The notes beneath the pieces were generated by a model, which searched no databases, was not told where the DNA came from, and was given only the letters and a program-made list of their open reading frames with translations. From the NCBI GenBank assembly GCA_016197205.1, contig JACPWG010000107.1:1-64000 (forward strand): a stretch of DNA of 64,000 nucleotides, written 5' to 3'. This document shows, in pieces, positions 35,670-43,519 of the stretch (its first letter is position 1; every line of letters starts with the position of its first letter). This DNA is from Planctomycetota bacterium (lineage in GTDB: Bacteria > Planctomycetota > MHYJ01 > WSZJ01 > JACPWG01). The translations under genes were made by a program, and so were the position numbers.

Positions 35670-36074
35670 TCAGCCCAGGTGGTCGACCTCCGTGACGTCG
35701 GGGTCGCGGAGGTCTCGGCCAACGACGACGGACGTGTCGCCGTTCGCGTTCCGGATCGAGATGTCCCACTTCTGCATCGTGCCGGCGCCGACGATCATTT
35801 CCTGGCGCAGGTCCGGCGAGATGAGCACGTCGTCTTCGACCATCCGCTCTCCGACCGTGACCACGAGATGAGTGACGGCGACGACGGAGAGGTTTCCTGA
35901 GACGCCGGGGGTCCGAAACTCCCGAGGCTTCGCGTACGTGAGGAGTCGCGCGTCCGGCGGGAGGCAGGACTGCCGGAGGAGGGTCGGATGCGAGCCCGTG
36001 TCGAAGAGGGCGAGGACCCGCGCCGTGTGCCCTTCGACATCCTGGACCGTGACTGGAAGGATCGGCTTTCCCAT
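35670..36074 (-). CDS. Retropepsin-like aspartyl protease domain protein
   Basis: Start ATG 36074 (AGGAGGG 7 nt upstream) gives 134 residues; a longer frame to 36257 lacks a ribosome site. The active-site-like LFDTGSHPTLL near residue 22 and later beta segments (VVAVTHLVVTVGERM, VGAGTMQKWDISIR) match clan AA retropepsin-like single-domain proteins, which work as dimers. No signal peptide. Substrate unknown. Convergent with the helicase gene. Confidence 0.8.
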   Translation of the reverse strand: MGKPILPVTVQDVEGHTARVLALFDTGSHPTLLRQSCLPPDARLLTYAKPREFRTPGVSGNLSVVAVTHLVVTVGERMVEDDVLISPDLRQEMIVGAGTMQKWDISIRNANGDTSVVVGRDLRDPDVTEVDHLG

Positions 36075-36286
36075 AATTTGACCCTCCTTGCGTTCCATTG
36101 TATCCCGCGAGGGGGGACAAAGCCATTCTTCTCTCACCTCTCGCAACGGTGCCCCTGGGGGCTCGGGCCCACCTCGCACGACGTGAGGCAGGAGACGTGA
36201 GGCTCCTACCCCATCGGACCTGGGCATCGATGAGCGTGGAACGCAACTTGTGGACATGCCCGAAAGCGCGGGACGCTCTCTTCATG

Positions 36287-36315
36287 TTTACACTCTTCGA
36301 TCGACCTGCTATCCT
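36287..36315 (+). promoter_or_regulatory. Probable promoter of the AlkD-like gene
   Basis: TTTACA (36287-36292), 17 nt, TATCCT (36310-36315), 150 nt ahead of the ATG. The rest of the 36075-36465 spacer shows no gene. Confidence 0.45.
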
Positions 36316-36465
36316 CTGCGGCATCGGTCGAAACACTTGGGTGGACCTGTCGGGGACCCCACCGACGGGACCTCGTGTCCATTCCCCTCCCCGGGCGTCG
36401 CGGAATCGTCCCGATCCCACACGATTCCTCCATCATCAACTCCCACGAGCGGAAGGAGCCCTCCG

Positions 36466-37239
36466 ATGCCCGCAAAGACGAAGGCCCCGCGCGCAGCCAA
36501 GACGCGCATGTCGCTAGCCGAGGCGATGTCCGCGCTCGAGAAGGCCGGCTCCGCCCAAACGCGCAAGACCTACGCGCGCCACGGCGCGACGGAACCCCTG
36601 TTCGGCGTCAGCTTCGCCACGCTCAAGGAGCTGACGAAGCGGATCGACGTGGACCACGAGCTGGCGCTGGCGCTCTGGGACACGGGCAACTTCGACGCGC
36701 GCAACCTCGCCGTCAAGATCGTGGACCCGGCGCGCATCTCCTCGCAGGACCTCGACCGCTGGGCGCAGGACATGCGGATGCGGATGTGCGTCGGCTACGT
36801 CGGCGCGCTGGCCGCCGAGAGCCCGCACGCGAGCGCCAAGGCGAGGCTATGGCTCTCGAAGCCCGGCGGCGCCGAACGCTGCACCGGGTGGTCCCTCGTG
36901 GGCACCCTGGCCATGCGCGACGAGAGCACGCCCGACGCCTGGTTCGCCGAGCGCCTGGCCGAGATCGAACGGACGATGCACTCGGCGCCGAACGAAGAGC
37001 GCGGGGCGATGAACCAGGCCCTCATCGCGATCGGCTGCCGCAGCGCGGCGCTGCGGAAGGCCGCGGTCGCCGCCTCCAAGCGCATCGGCAAGGTCGAAGT
37101 CGACCACGGCGACACCGCCTGCAAGACCCCGGACGCCGCCGAGTACATCGCGAAGACGTGGGCGCATTCCACCTCGAAGGGCTTCGTGAGCCCGGCCGCG
37201 CACGAGCGCACGCGGGAGTCGATGCGGCGCCGCTGCTGA
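36466..37239 (+). CDS. AlkD-like DNA alkylation repair HEAT-repeat protein
   Basis: Start ATG 36466 has GGAAGGAG upstream. The product has 257 residues: a basic Ala/Lys start, then HEAT-type helices with family blocks GVSFATLKELTKRIDVDHEL, LWDTGNFDARNLAVKIVDP, and RCTGWSLVGTLAMRD. The end is AHSTSKGFVSPAAHERTRES. It may be a glycosylase of the AlkD type acting on positively charged alkylated bases, or a non-catalytic HEAT protein of the same family. The TGA stop (37237-37239) doubles as the left target duplication of a family C element. Confidence 0.86.
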   Translation: MPAKTKAPRAAKTRMSLAEAMSALEKAGSAQTRKTYARHGATEPLFGVSFATLKELTKRIDVDHELALALWDTGNFDARNLAVKIVDPARISSQDLDRWAQDMRMRMCVGYVGALAAESPHASAKARLWLSKPGGAERCTGWSLVGTLAMRDESTPDAWFAERLAEIERTMHSAPNEERGAMNQALIAIGCRSAALRKAAVAASKRIGKVEVDHGDTACKTPDAAEYIAKTWAHSTSKGFVSPAAHERTRESMRRRC

Positions 37240-37387
37240 GCGCCCGCGCAAAAATAACGGCGCAGCCTCAGACCTCGAGGCTCCTGGGGGCGCGGCCCTC
37301 TGGGCCGCGCTGCGCGGGCCGGAGGCCCGCGCCCCCAAGCATCGGTCGGTCCACGAAAATGTGAAGTCAATCTTGCGCGGGCGCTGA
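37237..37387 (+). repeat. MITE-like element, family C, copy 2 (complete)
   Basis: The body runs 37240-37384. Its ends GCGCCCGCGCAA and TTGCGCGGGCGC are perfect 12-bp inverted repeats. They are flanked by TGA on both sides (37237-37239 and 37385-37387), a 3-bp target duplication. The left TGA is the stop codon of the AlkD-like gene. The centre forms a strong GC hairpin. Confidence 0.9.
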
Positions 37388-37453
37388 GGCGCCCCGCCTC
37401 GAGGCAGCCGGCAGGCAGCGCCGCGCCCGGCCCCCACCCAAAAAATATTCCTC

Positions 37454-37482
37454 TTGACAACAATGGTTACAACGAGTATAAT
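37454..37482 (+). promoter_or_regulatory. marR promoter with embedded operator-like site
   Basis: TTGACA, 17 nt, TATAAT: a full consensus promoter ending 6 nt before the marR ATG, so the message has almost no leader. Positions are anchored on the ATG and may be off by one. Within the spacer, 37462-37477 (AATGGTTACAACGAGT) matches the downstream palindrome at 37973-37988 at 12 of 16 positions. Confidence 0.85.
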
Positions 37483-37488
37483 CAGGAC

Positions 37489-37956
37489 ATGGCAAACAAA
37501 CTTGCGCACGAGATCCGGCAGTCGAAGCCCTTCGCCTCCTTGGAACAGGAGGCGTACCTCAACCTCCAGCGGACCGCGGCGGTGCTCGAGCGGGCGCTGG
37601 AGGAGACGCTCAAGCCCCACGGGATTTCCGCGACCCAGTACAATGCACTGCGGATCCTGCGGGGAGCGGGCCCGAACGGGCTCTCCTGCCAGGAGGTCGG
37701 GGCCCGGATGATCCGCTTCGAGCCCGATCTCACGCGCCTCTTCGACCGGCTGGAGGCGCGCGGGCTGATCGGCCGGACGCGGTCCGAAGAAGATCGCCGC
37801 GTCGTCCTCGTGCGCATCGCCCCGCCGGGCACAAAACTCCTCGCCTCCCTCGACGACGTGGTCGAGGGGCTCCACAAGAAGCCGCTGGTGCCGATGGGCG
37901 AGAAGAAGCTGCGGCAGCTCATCGACCTCTGTGAGGAGCTGCGGAATTTCGCGTGA
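37489..37956 (+). CDS. MarR-family transcriptional regulator
   Basis: The product has 155 residues with the MarR winged-helix layout: dimerisation helix ASLEQEAYLNLQRTAAVLER, recognition-helix region GLSCQEVGARMIRFEPDLTR and the wing GRTRSEEDRRVVLVRI. It binds DNA as a dimer and usually represses its own and nearby genes until a small ligand binds. It reads directly into doxX and pirin, 82 and 730 bp on. The promoter and operator-like sites suggest self-repression and control of doxX. Confidence 0.93.
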   Translation: MANKLAHEIRQSKPFASLEQEAYLNLQRTAAVLERALEETLKPHGISATQYNALRILRGAGPNGLSCQEVGARMIRFEPDLTRLFDRLEARGLIGRTRSEEDRRVVLVRIAPPGTKLLASLDDVVEGLHKKPLVPMGEKKLRQLIDLCEELRNFA

Positions 37957-37972
37957 ACCTTCTGGGGCCGAT

Positions 37973-37988
37973 AGTCGTTATAACGACT
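37973..37988. promoter_or_regulatory. Perfect 16-bp palindrome, probable MarR operator
   Basis: AGTCGTTATAACGACT is a perfect palindrome, 16 bp after the marR stop and 50 bp before the doxX ATG. A related 12/16 site lies within the marR promoter. Confidence 0.8.
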
Positions 37989-38038
37989 GACGGCACAACT
38001 TGCATGTAAGGCACGGAAGCATGGTAAGGAGATCCGAC

Positions 38039-38509
38039 ATGAATCGATCGAAGGCGCTGCGGGATTGGGGAATCGCGGTCCTCCGCGTGGCCGTCGGGGG
38101 CGTTTTCGTCGCCCACGGCGCCCAGAAGCTCTTCGTCTACGGCATCCCTGGCGTGGCAGGCCTGATGGCTCAGTTGGGGATCCCCTTCCCCACCTTGTCC
38201 GCTCTGGCCGTCACCGCCGCGGAGTTCTTGGGCGGGCTCGCGCTTCTGGCGGGCTTCTTCACGCGACTGGCTGCGCTCCCCATCGCCTTTTCCATGGTTG
38301 TGGCCGCCGCGACGGTCCACCTGAAGAACGGCTTCTTCCTGCCCAACGGCGCGGAATACGTACTCCTGCTCCTTTCGGCCAGCGCGGCCCTCTCGCTGAC
38401 CGGCTCGGGCGCGTTTTCGGTCGACCGGCTGCTGGCCGGTCGGCGCGCCAGAGCCGCCGCAGGTACTCTTCCCCCTGCCCGGCGCCTCGAGATGGCCCTG
38501 CAGGATTGA
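38039..38509 (+). CDS. DoxX-family membrane protein
   Basis: Start ATG 38039 with AAGGAG 7 nt upstream. The product has 156 residues and four membrane spans in DoxX order: RVAVGGVFVAHGAQKLF, VTAAEFLGGLALLAGFF, LPIAFSMVVAAATVHLKNG and EYVLLLLSASAALSLTG. DoxX proteins occur with thiol, quinone or electrophile stress functions; DoxX plus pirin under a MarR regulator is a frequent arrangement. C-terminal 30 residues are cytoplasmic and basic. Confidence 0.93.
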   Translation: MNRSKALRDWGIAVLRVAVGGVFVAHGAQKLFVYGIPGVAGLMAQLGIPFPTLSALAVTAAEFLGGLALLAGFFTRLAALPIAFSMVVAAATVHLKNGFFLPNGAEYVLLLLSASAALSLTGSGAFSVDRLLAGRRARAAAGTLPPARRLEMALQD

Positions 38510-38687
38510 AGCCAGCGCGCACTGACCAGGGCGCGAGGCCAGGAGGAGCTGCATGCGCAGGTCCGAACCACGGAGAAATGCCGGGCACGGTCGTCCCGAA
38601 ACGAGGAGACGGTGTCAGGGTCTGCGAGGCAGGGCTCCTGGCCTTCGCGCGGAGCGAGCGCACGAAGTTCGACGACAGGAGGCTACC

Positions 38688-39446
38688 TTGATCACCGTAC
38701 GACCCGCCCGCGAGCGCGGGCACGCCGAGCACGGCTGGCTCTCCGCCCGGCACACGTTTTCGTTCGCCGGCTATTACGACCCGGACCACACCGGGTTTCG
38801 GGCGCTCCGGGTGCTCAATGAAGACCGGGTGGAGGCGGGACACGGCTTCCCCTCGCACGGACACCGGGACATGGAGATCCTGACCTACGTGCTCGAAGGC
38901 GAGCTGGCCCACACCGACAGCCTCGGGGGGAGTTCCGTCCTGCGACCGGGAGACGTGCAGCTCATCTCCGCCGGCACGGGGGTCGTGCATGGCGAGGCGA
39001 ATCCGTCTTCCACGCGCCCGGTGCATCTCCTCCAAATCTGGCTTCTCCCGGAGCGCACGGGGCTCACCCCGACCTATGCGCAGCAGGCCTTCTCAGAAGC
39101 GGAGCGCCGGGGACGGCTTCGCGTGCTGGCAACGCGCGGAGGAGCGGCCGGCGAAAGATCGCACGGAAGGCTGGGCGCGGCAGCCGCTGCCGGGGAGGGA
39201 CATGCGGCCACGGCGCTCGACCTGCATCAGGACGCGACGGTCTACGCGGCATTGCTCGAGCCTGGAATGACCGTGTCGCATCGGGTGGGCCCAGGCAGGC
39301 ACGCATGGCTCCAGGTCGCCCGCGGCGCGGTGCGCCTGAACGGCCGAGCCCTGTCGGCGGGGGACGGCGCCGGCGCGAGCGAGGAGGCGCTGCTGGCCAT
39401 CGCGGCCCAGGAGCCTTCCGAAGTGCTGCTCTTCGATCTTGCGTAG
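38688..39446 (+). CDS. Pirin-family protein
   Basis: The start TTG 38688 lies 5 nt after AGGAGG and is better than an upstream in-frame start at 38553. The product has 252 residues with two cupin halves. Metal ligands are likely HGFPSHGHRDMEI (two His), later GTGVVHGE (His and Glu). Blocks HTFSFAGYYDPDHTGF and LLQIWLLPE are typical pirin. The family includes quercetinases and redox-sensing proteins with Fe. In the marR-doxX unit. Confidence 0.93.
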   Translation: MITVRPARERGHAEHGWLSARHTFSFAGYYDPDHTGFRALRVLNEDRVEAGHGFPSHGHRDMEILTYVLEGELAHTDSLGGSSVLRPGDVQLISAGTGVVHGEANPSSTRPVHLLQIWLLPERTGLTPTYAQQAFSEAERRGRLRVLATRGGAAGERSHGRLGAAAAAGEGHAATALDLHQDATVYAALLEPGMTVSHRVGPGRHAWLQVARGAVRLNGRALSAGDGAGASEEALLAIAAQEPSEVLLFDLA

Positions 39447-39864
39447 CCGGCAGACGCCGATCCCGTGCCAACAGCCCTCGCGGCAGGAGGGAATCGACCC
39501 GGGGGGTCCCAACCTCGTCGGTCGTGACGACCTAGTGGGGCTTCAAGCTAGGTTCTGTAGGTTCTTGGTGGCTCTCGCGGCCCCGACCCGCCTCGAAAGC
39601 CTGGGGGGGGAGAACGAAGGCTCAATTCTCAAGGATCAAGGTTCAAGCAATGCTCAAGACTCAATGCTCAACGCCTTATTCGCGTGCGTGACCGAATCTC
39701 CGGAAATCCGCTGACGAACCAGGCCTGGGAAGATCAGCGTTGGGGGCTCCGGCCTCCCTGGGCCTTGAACATTTGCATCCGCGACGCACCCAAAGGATCG
39801 ATGTTGAAGCCCCGCTAGCCGTGGTCGAGGCGGGCGGAGGCCGGCCCTTCTCCGCCGCGCCGTC
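39447..39864. other. 418-bp spacer, no gene seen
   Basis: This lies between the convergent pirin and methyltransferase genes. Part of it (about 39610-39690) is AT-richer and holds several short CTCAA/TCAAG direct repeats. No terminator with a clear T-tract and no known repeat family was found. Confidence 0.4.
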
Positions 39865-40614
39865 TCACGTCGGCGGCCTCTCCGCGAGGACCAGGAGCTG
39901 CGGGCCTCGGCCCGGCAGATTCAGGTAGAAGAGCCATGTCAGGAGCGCGCCCAGCGCCCTCTTCGGCCAGCTCCAGCTCCCGGCGCCGAAGCTGTCGAGG
40001 GTCGATTGCGGCCGGAGGTTCGCCATGCGCTTGAACAGCGTCATCCAGGGGAAGCCCCACGCCGTCGCGCGGACGATGCGGAGGCCGAGCGCCTCGAGCC
40101 CGGCGCACAGGGGGGCGAGCTGGTAGTGCCGATGGTGTCCGAAGCCCGCCTCCAGCGCGTAGAGCGGACCGGCGGGGACGGTAAGCAGGAGGTACCTGCC
40201 GGTCATTTCGACGAGGTTGGTCAGGGCAGACTCCCCCTCCGTGACGTGCTCCAGCACTTCGGAGCAAACGACGAGCTCAAAGCGGCCCGGGACGCGCCCC
40301 TTCCCCAGGTCGATGACCTCGAACCGGCACCAGGGGCGGTAGGTGCGATTCCGCTCCAGCACCTCCGCCGCGCAATCCGCCCCCGTCATGGACGCCTGCG
40401 GAAATGCCACGTGCAGGACGTCGAGCAGATACCCCGGCCCGCAGCCGACGTCCAGCACCGTCCGCGGCTGCAGGGGCGCGGCCCACTTCGCGATCAGGCG
40501 GCGCCGGTGCACGGCCGAGGGATAGTAGCGGACCATGTCGGTCCAGAGCTTCCACCCGAGGTTGTTGTCCACGAGCCCGGCCTCGTCCCGAGGCGTTCGC
40601 ACGTCTTCGCTCAA
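39865..40614 (-). CDS. SAM-dependent methyltransferase
   Basis: The product has about 249 residues from TTG 40614 (GGGAG 6 nt upstream); GTG 40602 is an alternative. The motif I glycine loop VLDVGCGPGYLLDVL lies near residue 40, the acidic loop in MTGADCAAEVLER, and motif IV in LVVCSEVLEHVTEGESAL. The end has a hydrophobic stretch (ALGALLTWLFYLN). Its layout fits class I methyltransferases acting on lipids or sugars (UbiE/UbiG-like clan). It follows the YfhO-like gene by 34 bp and may be cotranscribed. Confidence 0.87.
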   Translation of the reverse strand: MSEDVRTPRDEAGLVDNNLGWKLWTDMVRYYPSAVHRRRLIAKWAAPLQPRTVLDVGCGPGYLLDVLHVAFPQASMTGADCAAEVLERNRTYRPWCRFEVIDLGKGRVPGRFELVVCSEVLEHVTEGESALTNLVEMTGRYLLLTVPAGPLYALEAGFGHHRHYQLAPLCAGLEALGLRIVRATAWGFPWMTLFKRMANLRPQSTLDSFGAGSWSWPKRALGALLTWLFYLNLPGRGPQLLVLAERPPT

Positions 40615-40648
40615 GCGCCGCTCCCGCTTCGGTGGTCGTCCGTGTTCC

Positions 40649-43300
40649 TCACGCCCGAGGCTCCGGTCGCCGGCCCCGCCAAAACCGGCCGGCCAGACAC
40701 AGGACGAGCGCCGCAGCCGAGGCGCAGGCCCCGTTTCGAAAGGGCACAGGCCGGTAGTCGAACTCGACGACGTGCGGACCGGGCGGCAGGAACACCCCGC
40801 GGAACATGCCATTCACCGGAAAGATCGTCGCCCGCTCGCCGTCCACGCACGCCTCCCAGCCTGGATAGAAGGTGTCCGCCAACACGAGCAGCACGGGCGT
40901 GGGGCGGTTCGGCCGGACCACCACCCGATCCGGCTCGAGCGTCGAAAGCTCCGCCTCCACGGGGGCCGCGGCGTCGCCGGGGAGCGAGCCCAGGAGAACG
41001 TCGCGCTCGCCGTCCACGTCCTCCACGACGAAGCGCTCGTCCCACAAGAGGTCGTCGCCGCGGCCGTCCCAGAGCGCGGCGGAAAGCGCCTCCCGACCCG
41101 GCTCCACCGGAAGTGCTTGCGTGACGGTGAAGGCCCGCGGCAGCGCCCGGCGATTCTCCAGGAGCTCGACCCGCGCGTCCTGGTAGGTGACCCTGTAGCG
41201 TTGCGGATCGATCGCCGCCTCCGCCAGCGGCAGCCCGCCGACCCAAGTCTTCGCGAAATTCTCCGGCCAGCGCGTGTAGAGCGCCGCGGCCGGCGCGCGG
41301 CTCCGGATCAGGTAGCGGACGTTCATCAGGTTCCAGAGCCTCGTGTCGGGGCGGTTCGAGTCCATCCAGTTCGGGTACGTGGCCCCGCCGTTCGGATCGC
41401 CGAGCAGAAAGACGTCCCGATAGCGCTCCACCAGGAGCGGGTCCAGCACGCGCACGTCGGCGATGCCGATCGCCGTTCCATTGTTGGGCGTGTTATTTCC
41501 GCCATAGAGTCCCAGCACGCGGAAGGGACCCGGCCGGGACCGCAGAAAGGCGAGCGCGGGAGACTCGGGATAGCCGAACTTCGTCTGCGCGGGGATGGCC
41601 GGCGCGCCCGCGAGCAGCAGGTCGGCCGCGCACACGACGACGATGCCCGCGGCGAGCGCGCGCCTGCCGAGCCGGCGCGCGGCGCCGAGAGCGGCAAGCC
41701 CGAGGAGAGTGGCGAGCCAGCCCCAGGAGACGAGCACCTTCGTCGCGACCTGCGGCCAGAGACCCACCCAGGCGCCGGCCTGCTCGGCGAGGACGCGAAG
41801 GTGGCGGTCGCTCTGGTACCAGTTGCCGAACGCCTCCGGCGGGGCCGCGAGGACGAAGTGGTGGTAGTAGGCCGCGAAGAGCGCGGGCCCCACGGGAAAG
41901 AGGAGGGCCAACCACGCAATGCGCCGCCCGCGACCCGACGCCAGGTCCTCGAGAAGCCCGTCGAAGCCCCGCCCCGCCATCATCGCGAGGGCAAAGGACA
42001 ACACGAACAAGGTGTACAACACGAAGGAGTATTCCCGGATCGGCAGGTTCATCAGGCCGCGGACGAGCGGGAGGTCGAGCACGAGCCCCAGCTCCATCGC
42101 CACGGCGAGCCCTTCGACCAGGGCGGCGCGGCGCGTGCCCGCGGCATAGCACGCGAGGGCGAGCACTCCGATGCCCGGGTAGGTCAGGAGCCCACGCGCG
42201 TTCGAAAGGCAGCGCACCACCTGCCCTGGTGCGCCCGGCGCGAAGAGGGGATTCGTGCCCTCGAAGAGGTTCGGGCAGAAGAGGGAGACGACGAGGCTGA
42301 AGCCGCCGGCGGAGAAGGCGTGCCGGCTCGCCGCTTCGACCTCTCCCGACTGGCGCTTGTAGGTCCATGCGTTGCCCAGGTGCTCGAGGAACGGGAGGAG
42401 ATCGACCAGCGCGAGGAGGAGCCCGAGCCCGGCGCCGGCCAGCGAAAGCGTCAGGAGGCGGGCGACGCGTCGGGTCTCCGGCTGGGCTCTCCAGGACTGC
42501 GCGACGCGGACGACGTAGTAGCCGCCTCCCGCGAAAAGCACTTCGAAGACGATCTCCGGATGGCCGGACAGGAGGATCAGCCCGAAGGTCGCCCCCAGGC
42601 CGATCCCCCAGCGGAACGTCGGGGCGGCGATGCCGAGCTCGACGACGTGGAGGAGCAGCGGCAGGAGGCCGACCGACTGGAGACTCGCGTAGTGGAAGTG
42701 GGCGAGGGCGAAACCGCAGAACGTCCAGGCGACGGAGGCGAGGACGCCCGCGGGATGCGAGAGCCTCCTGCCTCGCGCATAAACGTACATCAAAATGCCC
42801 GCGACGAGCAGGCGCAGCAGCAGGTACAGATTGTAGCCATCCATCGTCGGCCAGAGGACGAGGAGCAGTTTGAGGGGGTAGAAGGGAGCGGACTGGAAGT
42901 TCGCGAGATGGGGCGTCCCGCAGCCCTGGTTGGGGTTCCACAGCGGCACACGTCCCGCGCGCCAGGACCGGGCGGAGAAGAGGTCCCAGGGGTAGTTCTG
43001 AACGTGCGGGGTCGGATCGTCCATGTAATAGGGTACGTACGCGGGGTCGGCGAGCCCGTCCCGGTACATGGCGTCGAGCCAGAGCCAGCCGTCGGTGGTG
43101 ATGCGGCGGCCGGAAAGGAAGGTCGGGCCGAAGAACACGCCGATGGCGAGGAGGAGGACGGCGGTGGCGGCGAGGAGTTCGCGGAAGGTCGCGCGGGCGA
43201 TTGTGAACGGTGGGGGCGGCGGGTGTGGGAGCGGGTCGGGCGGGGCAATCGAGGCGGGCGGCGCCCCGTCGGGCGGAGCGGGGCTCAGGGGCGTGGGCAT
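40649..43300 (-). CDS. YfhO-family multi-pass membrane protein
   Basis: The start ATG 43300 lies outside the neighbouring repeat; 883 residues. After a Pro-rich cytoplasmic start come about 12-13 membrane spans, then a large outer C-terminal domain (from about 570) containing NVRYLIRSRA and PGWEACVDGE near the end, the usual YfhO tail. Family members are GT-C-like proteins implicated in lipoteichoic acid or polysaccharide glycosylation. The catalytic acidic residues probably lie in the first outer loop (TTDGWLWLDAMYRDG). Likely partner: the methyltransferase downstream. Confidence 0.9.
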   Translation of the reverse strand: MPTPLSPAPPDGAPPASIAPPDPLPHPPPPPFTIARATFRELLAATAVLLLAIGVFFGPTFLSGRRITTDGWLWLDAMYRDGLADPAYVPYYMDDPTPHVQNYPWDLFSARSWRAGRVPLWNPNQGCGTPHLANFQSAPFYPLKLLLVLWPTMDGYNLYLLLRLLVAGILMYVYARGRRLSHPAGVLASVAWTFCGFALAHFHYASLQSVGLLPLLLHVVELGIAAPTFRWGIGLGATFGLILLSGHPEIVFEVLFAGGGYYVVRVAQSWRAQPETRRVARLLTLSLAGAGLGLLLALVDLLPFLEHLGNAWTYKRQSGEVEAASRHAFSAGGFSLVVSLFCPNLFEGTNPLFAPGAPGQVVRCLSNARGLLTYPGIGVLALACYAAGTRRAALVEGLAVAMELGLVLDLPLVRGLMNLPIREYSFVLYTLFVLSFALAMMAGRGFDGLLEDLASGRGRRIAWLALLFPVGPALFAAYYHHFVLAAPPEAFGNWYQSDRHLRVLAEQAGAWVGLWPQVATKVLVSWGWLATLLGLAALGAARRLGRRALAAGIVVVCAADLLLAGAPAIPAQTKFGYPESPALAFLRSRPGPFRVLGLYGGNNTPNNGTAIGIADVRVLDPLLVERYRDVFLLGDPNGGATYPNWMDSNRPDTRLWNLMNVRYLIRSRAPAAALYTRWPENFAKTWVGGLPLAEAAIDPQRYRVTYQDARVELLENRRALPRAFTVTQALPVEPGREALSAALWDGRGDDLLWDERFVVEDVDGERDVLLGSLPGDAAAPVEAELSTLEPDRVVVRPNRPTPVLLVLADTFYPGWEACVDGERATIFPVNGMFRGVFLPPGPHVVEFDYRPVPFRNGACASAAALVLCLAGRFWRGRRPEPRA

Positions 43301-43314
43301 CCCTTGCTTCGTCC

Positions 43315-43519
43315 TCAGTACCGCCCCTCGCAATGGGGTGACCCATTGGCTCGGCGCCTTCGGCCGCCCGCTTCCCCCCTTCGCAGTGCGGCACTACGGG
43401 GCGCGGGCCCTGGCGTTCGCTGGACGTAAATCTCCGTCAGCGTGCCTCGCTCGCGCGTCTCGCGGGCGGCCGAACTTGCCTTCGGCTATCGGTCACCGAC
43501 TTCCGTGGAGCGGTACTCA
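43315..43519 (+). repeat. MITE-like element, family A, copy 3 (complete)
   Basis: The body 43318-43516 begins GTACCGCCCC and ends GGAGCGGTAC. It is flanked by TCA on both sides (43315-43317 and 43517-43519), a 3-bp target duplication. The right TCA is, on the minus strand, the TGA stop of rnd. It is about 35 bp longer than copy 1 owing to extra internal sequence around 43370-43420. Confidence 0.87.

Noticed and set aside
39447..39864. Short frames and CTCAA repeats taken as a leader peptide or array
   Set aside because: Repeats are irregular, frames are short and have no ribosome site.
40535..43429. 964-codon plus-strand frame opposite the YfhO-like gene
   Set aside because: It has no membrane or enzyme motif; the opposite strand has the full YfhO pattern.
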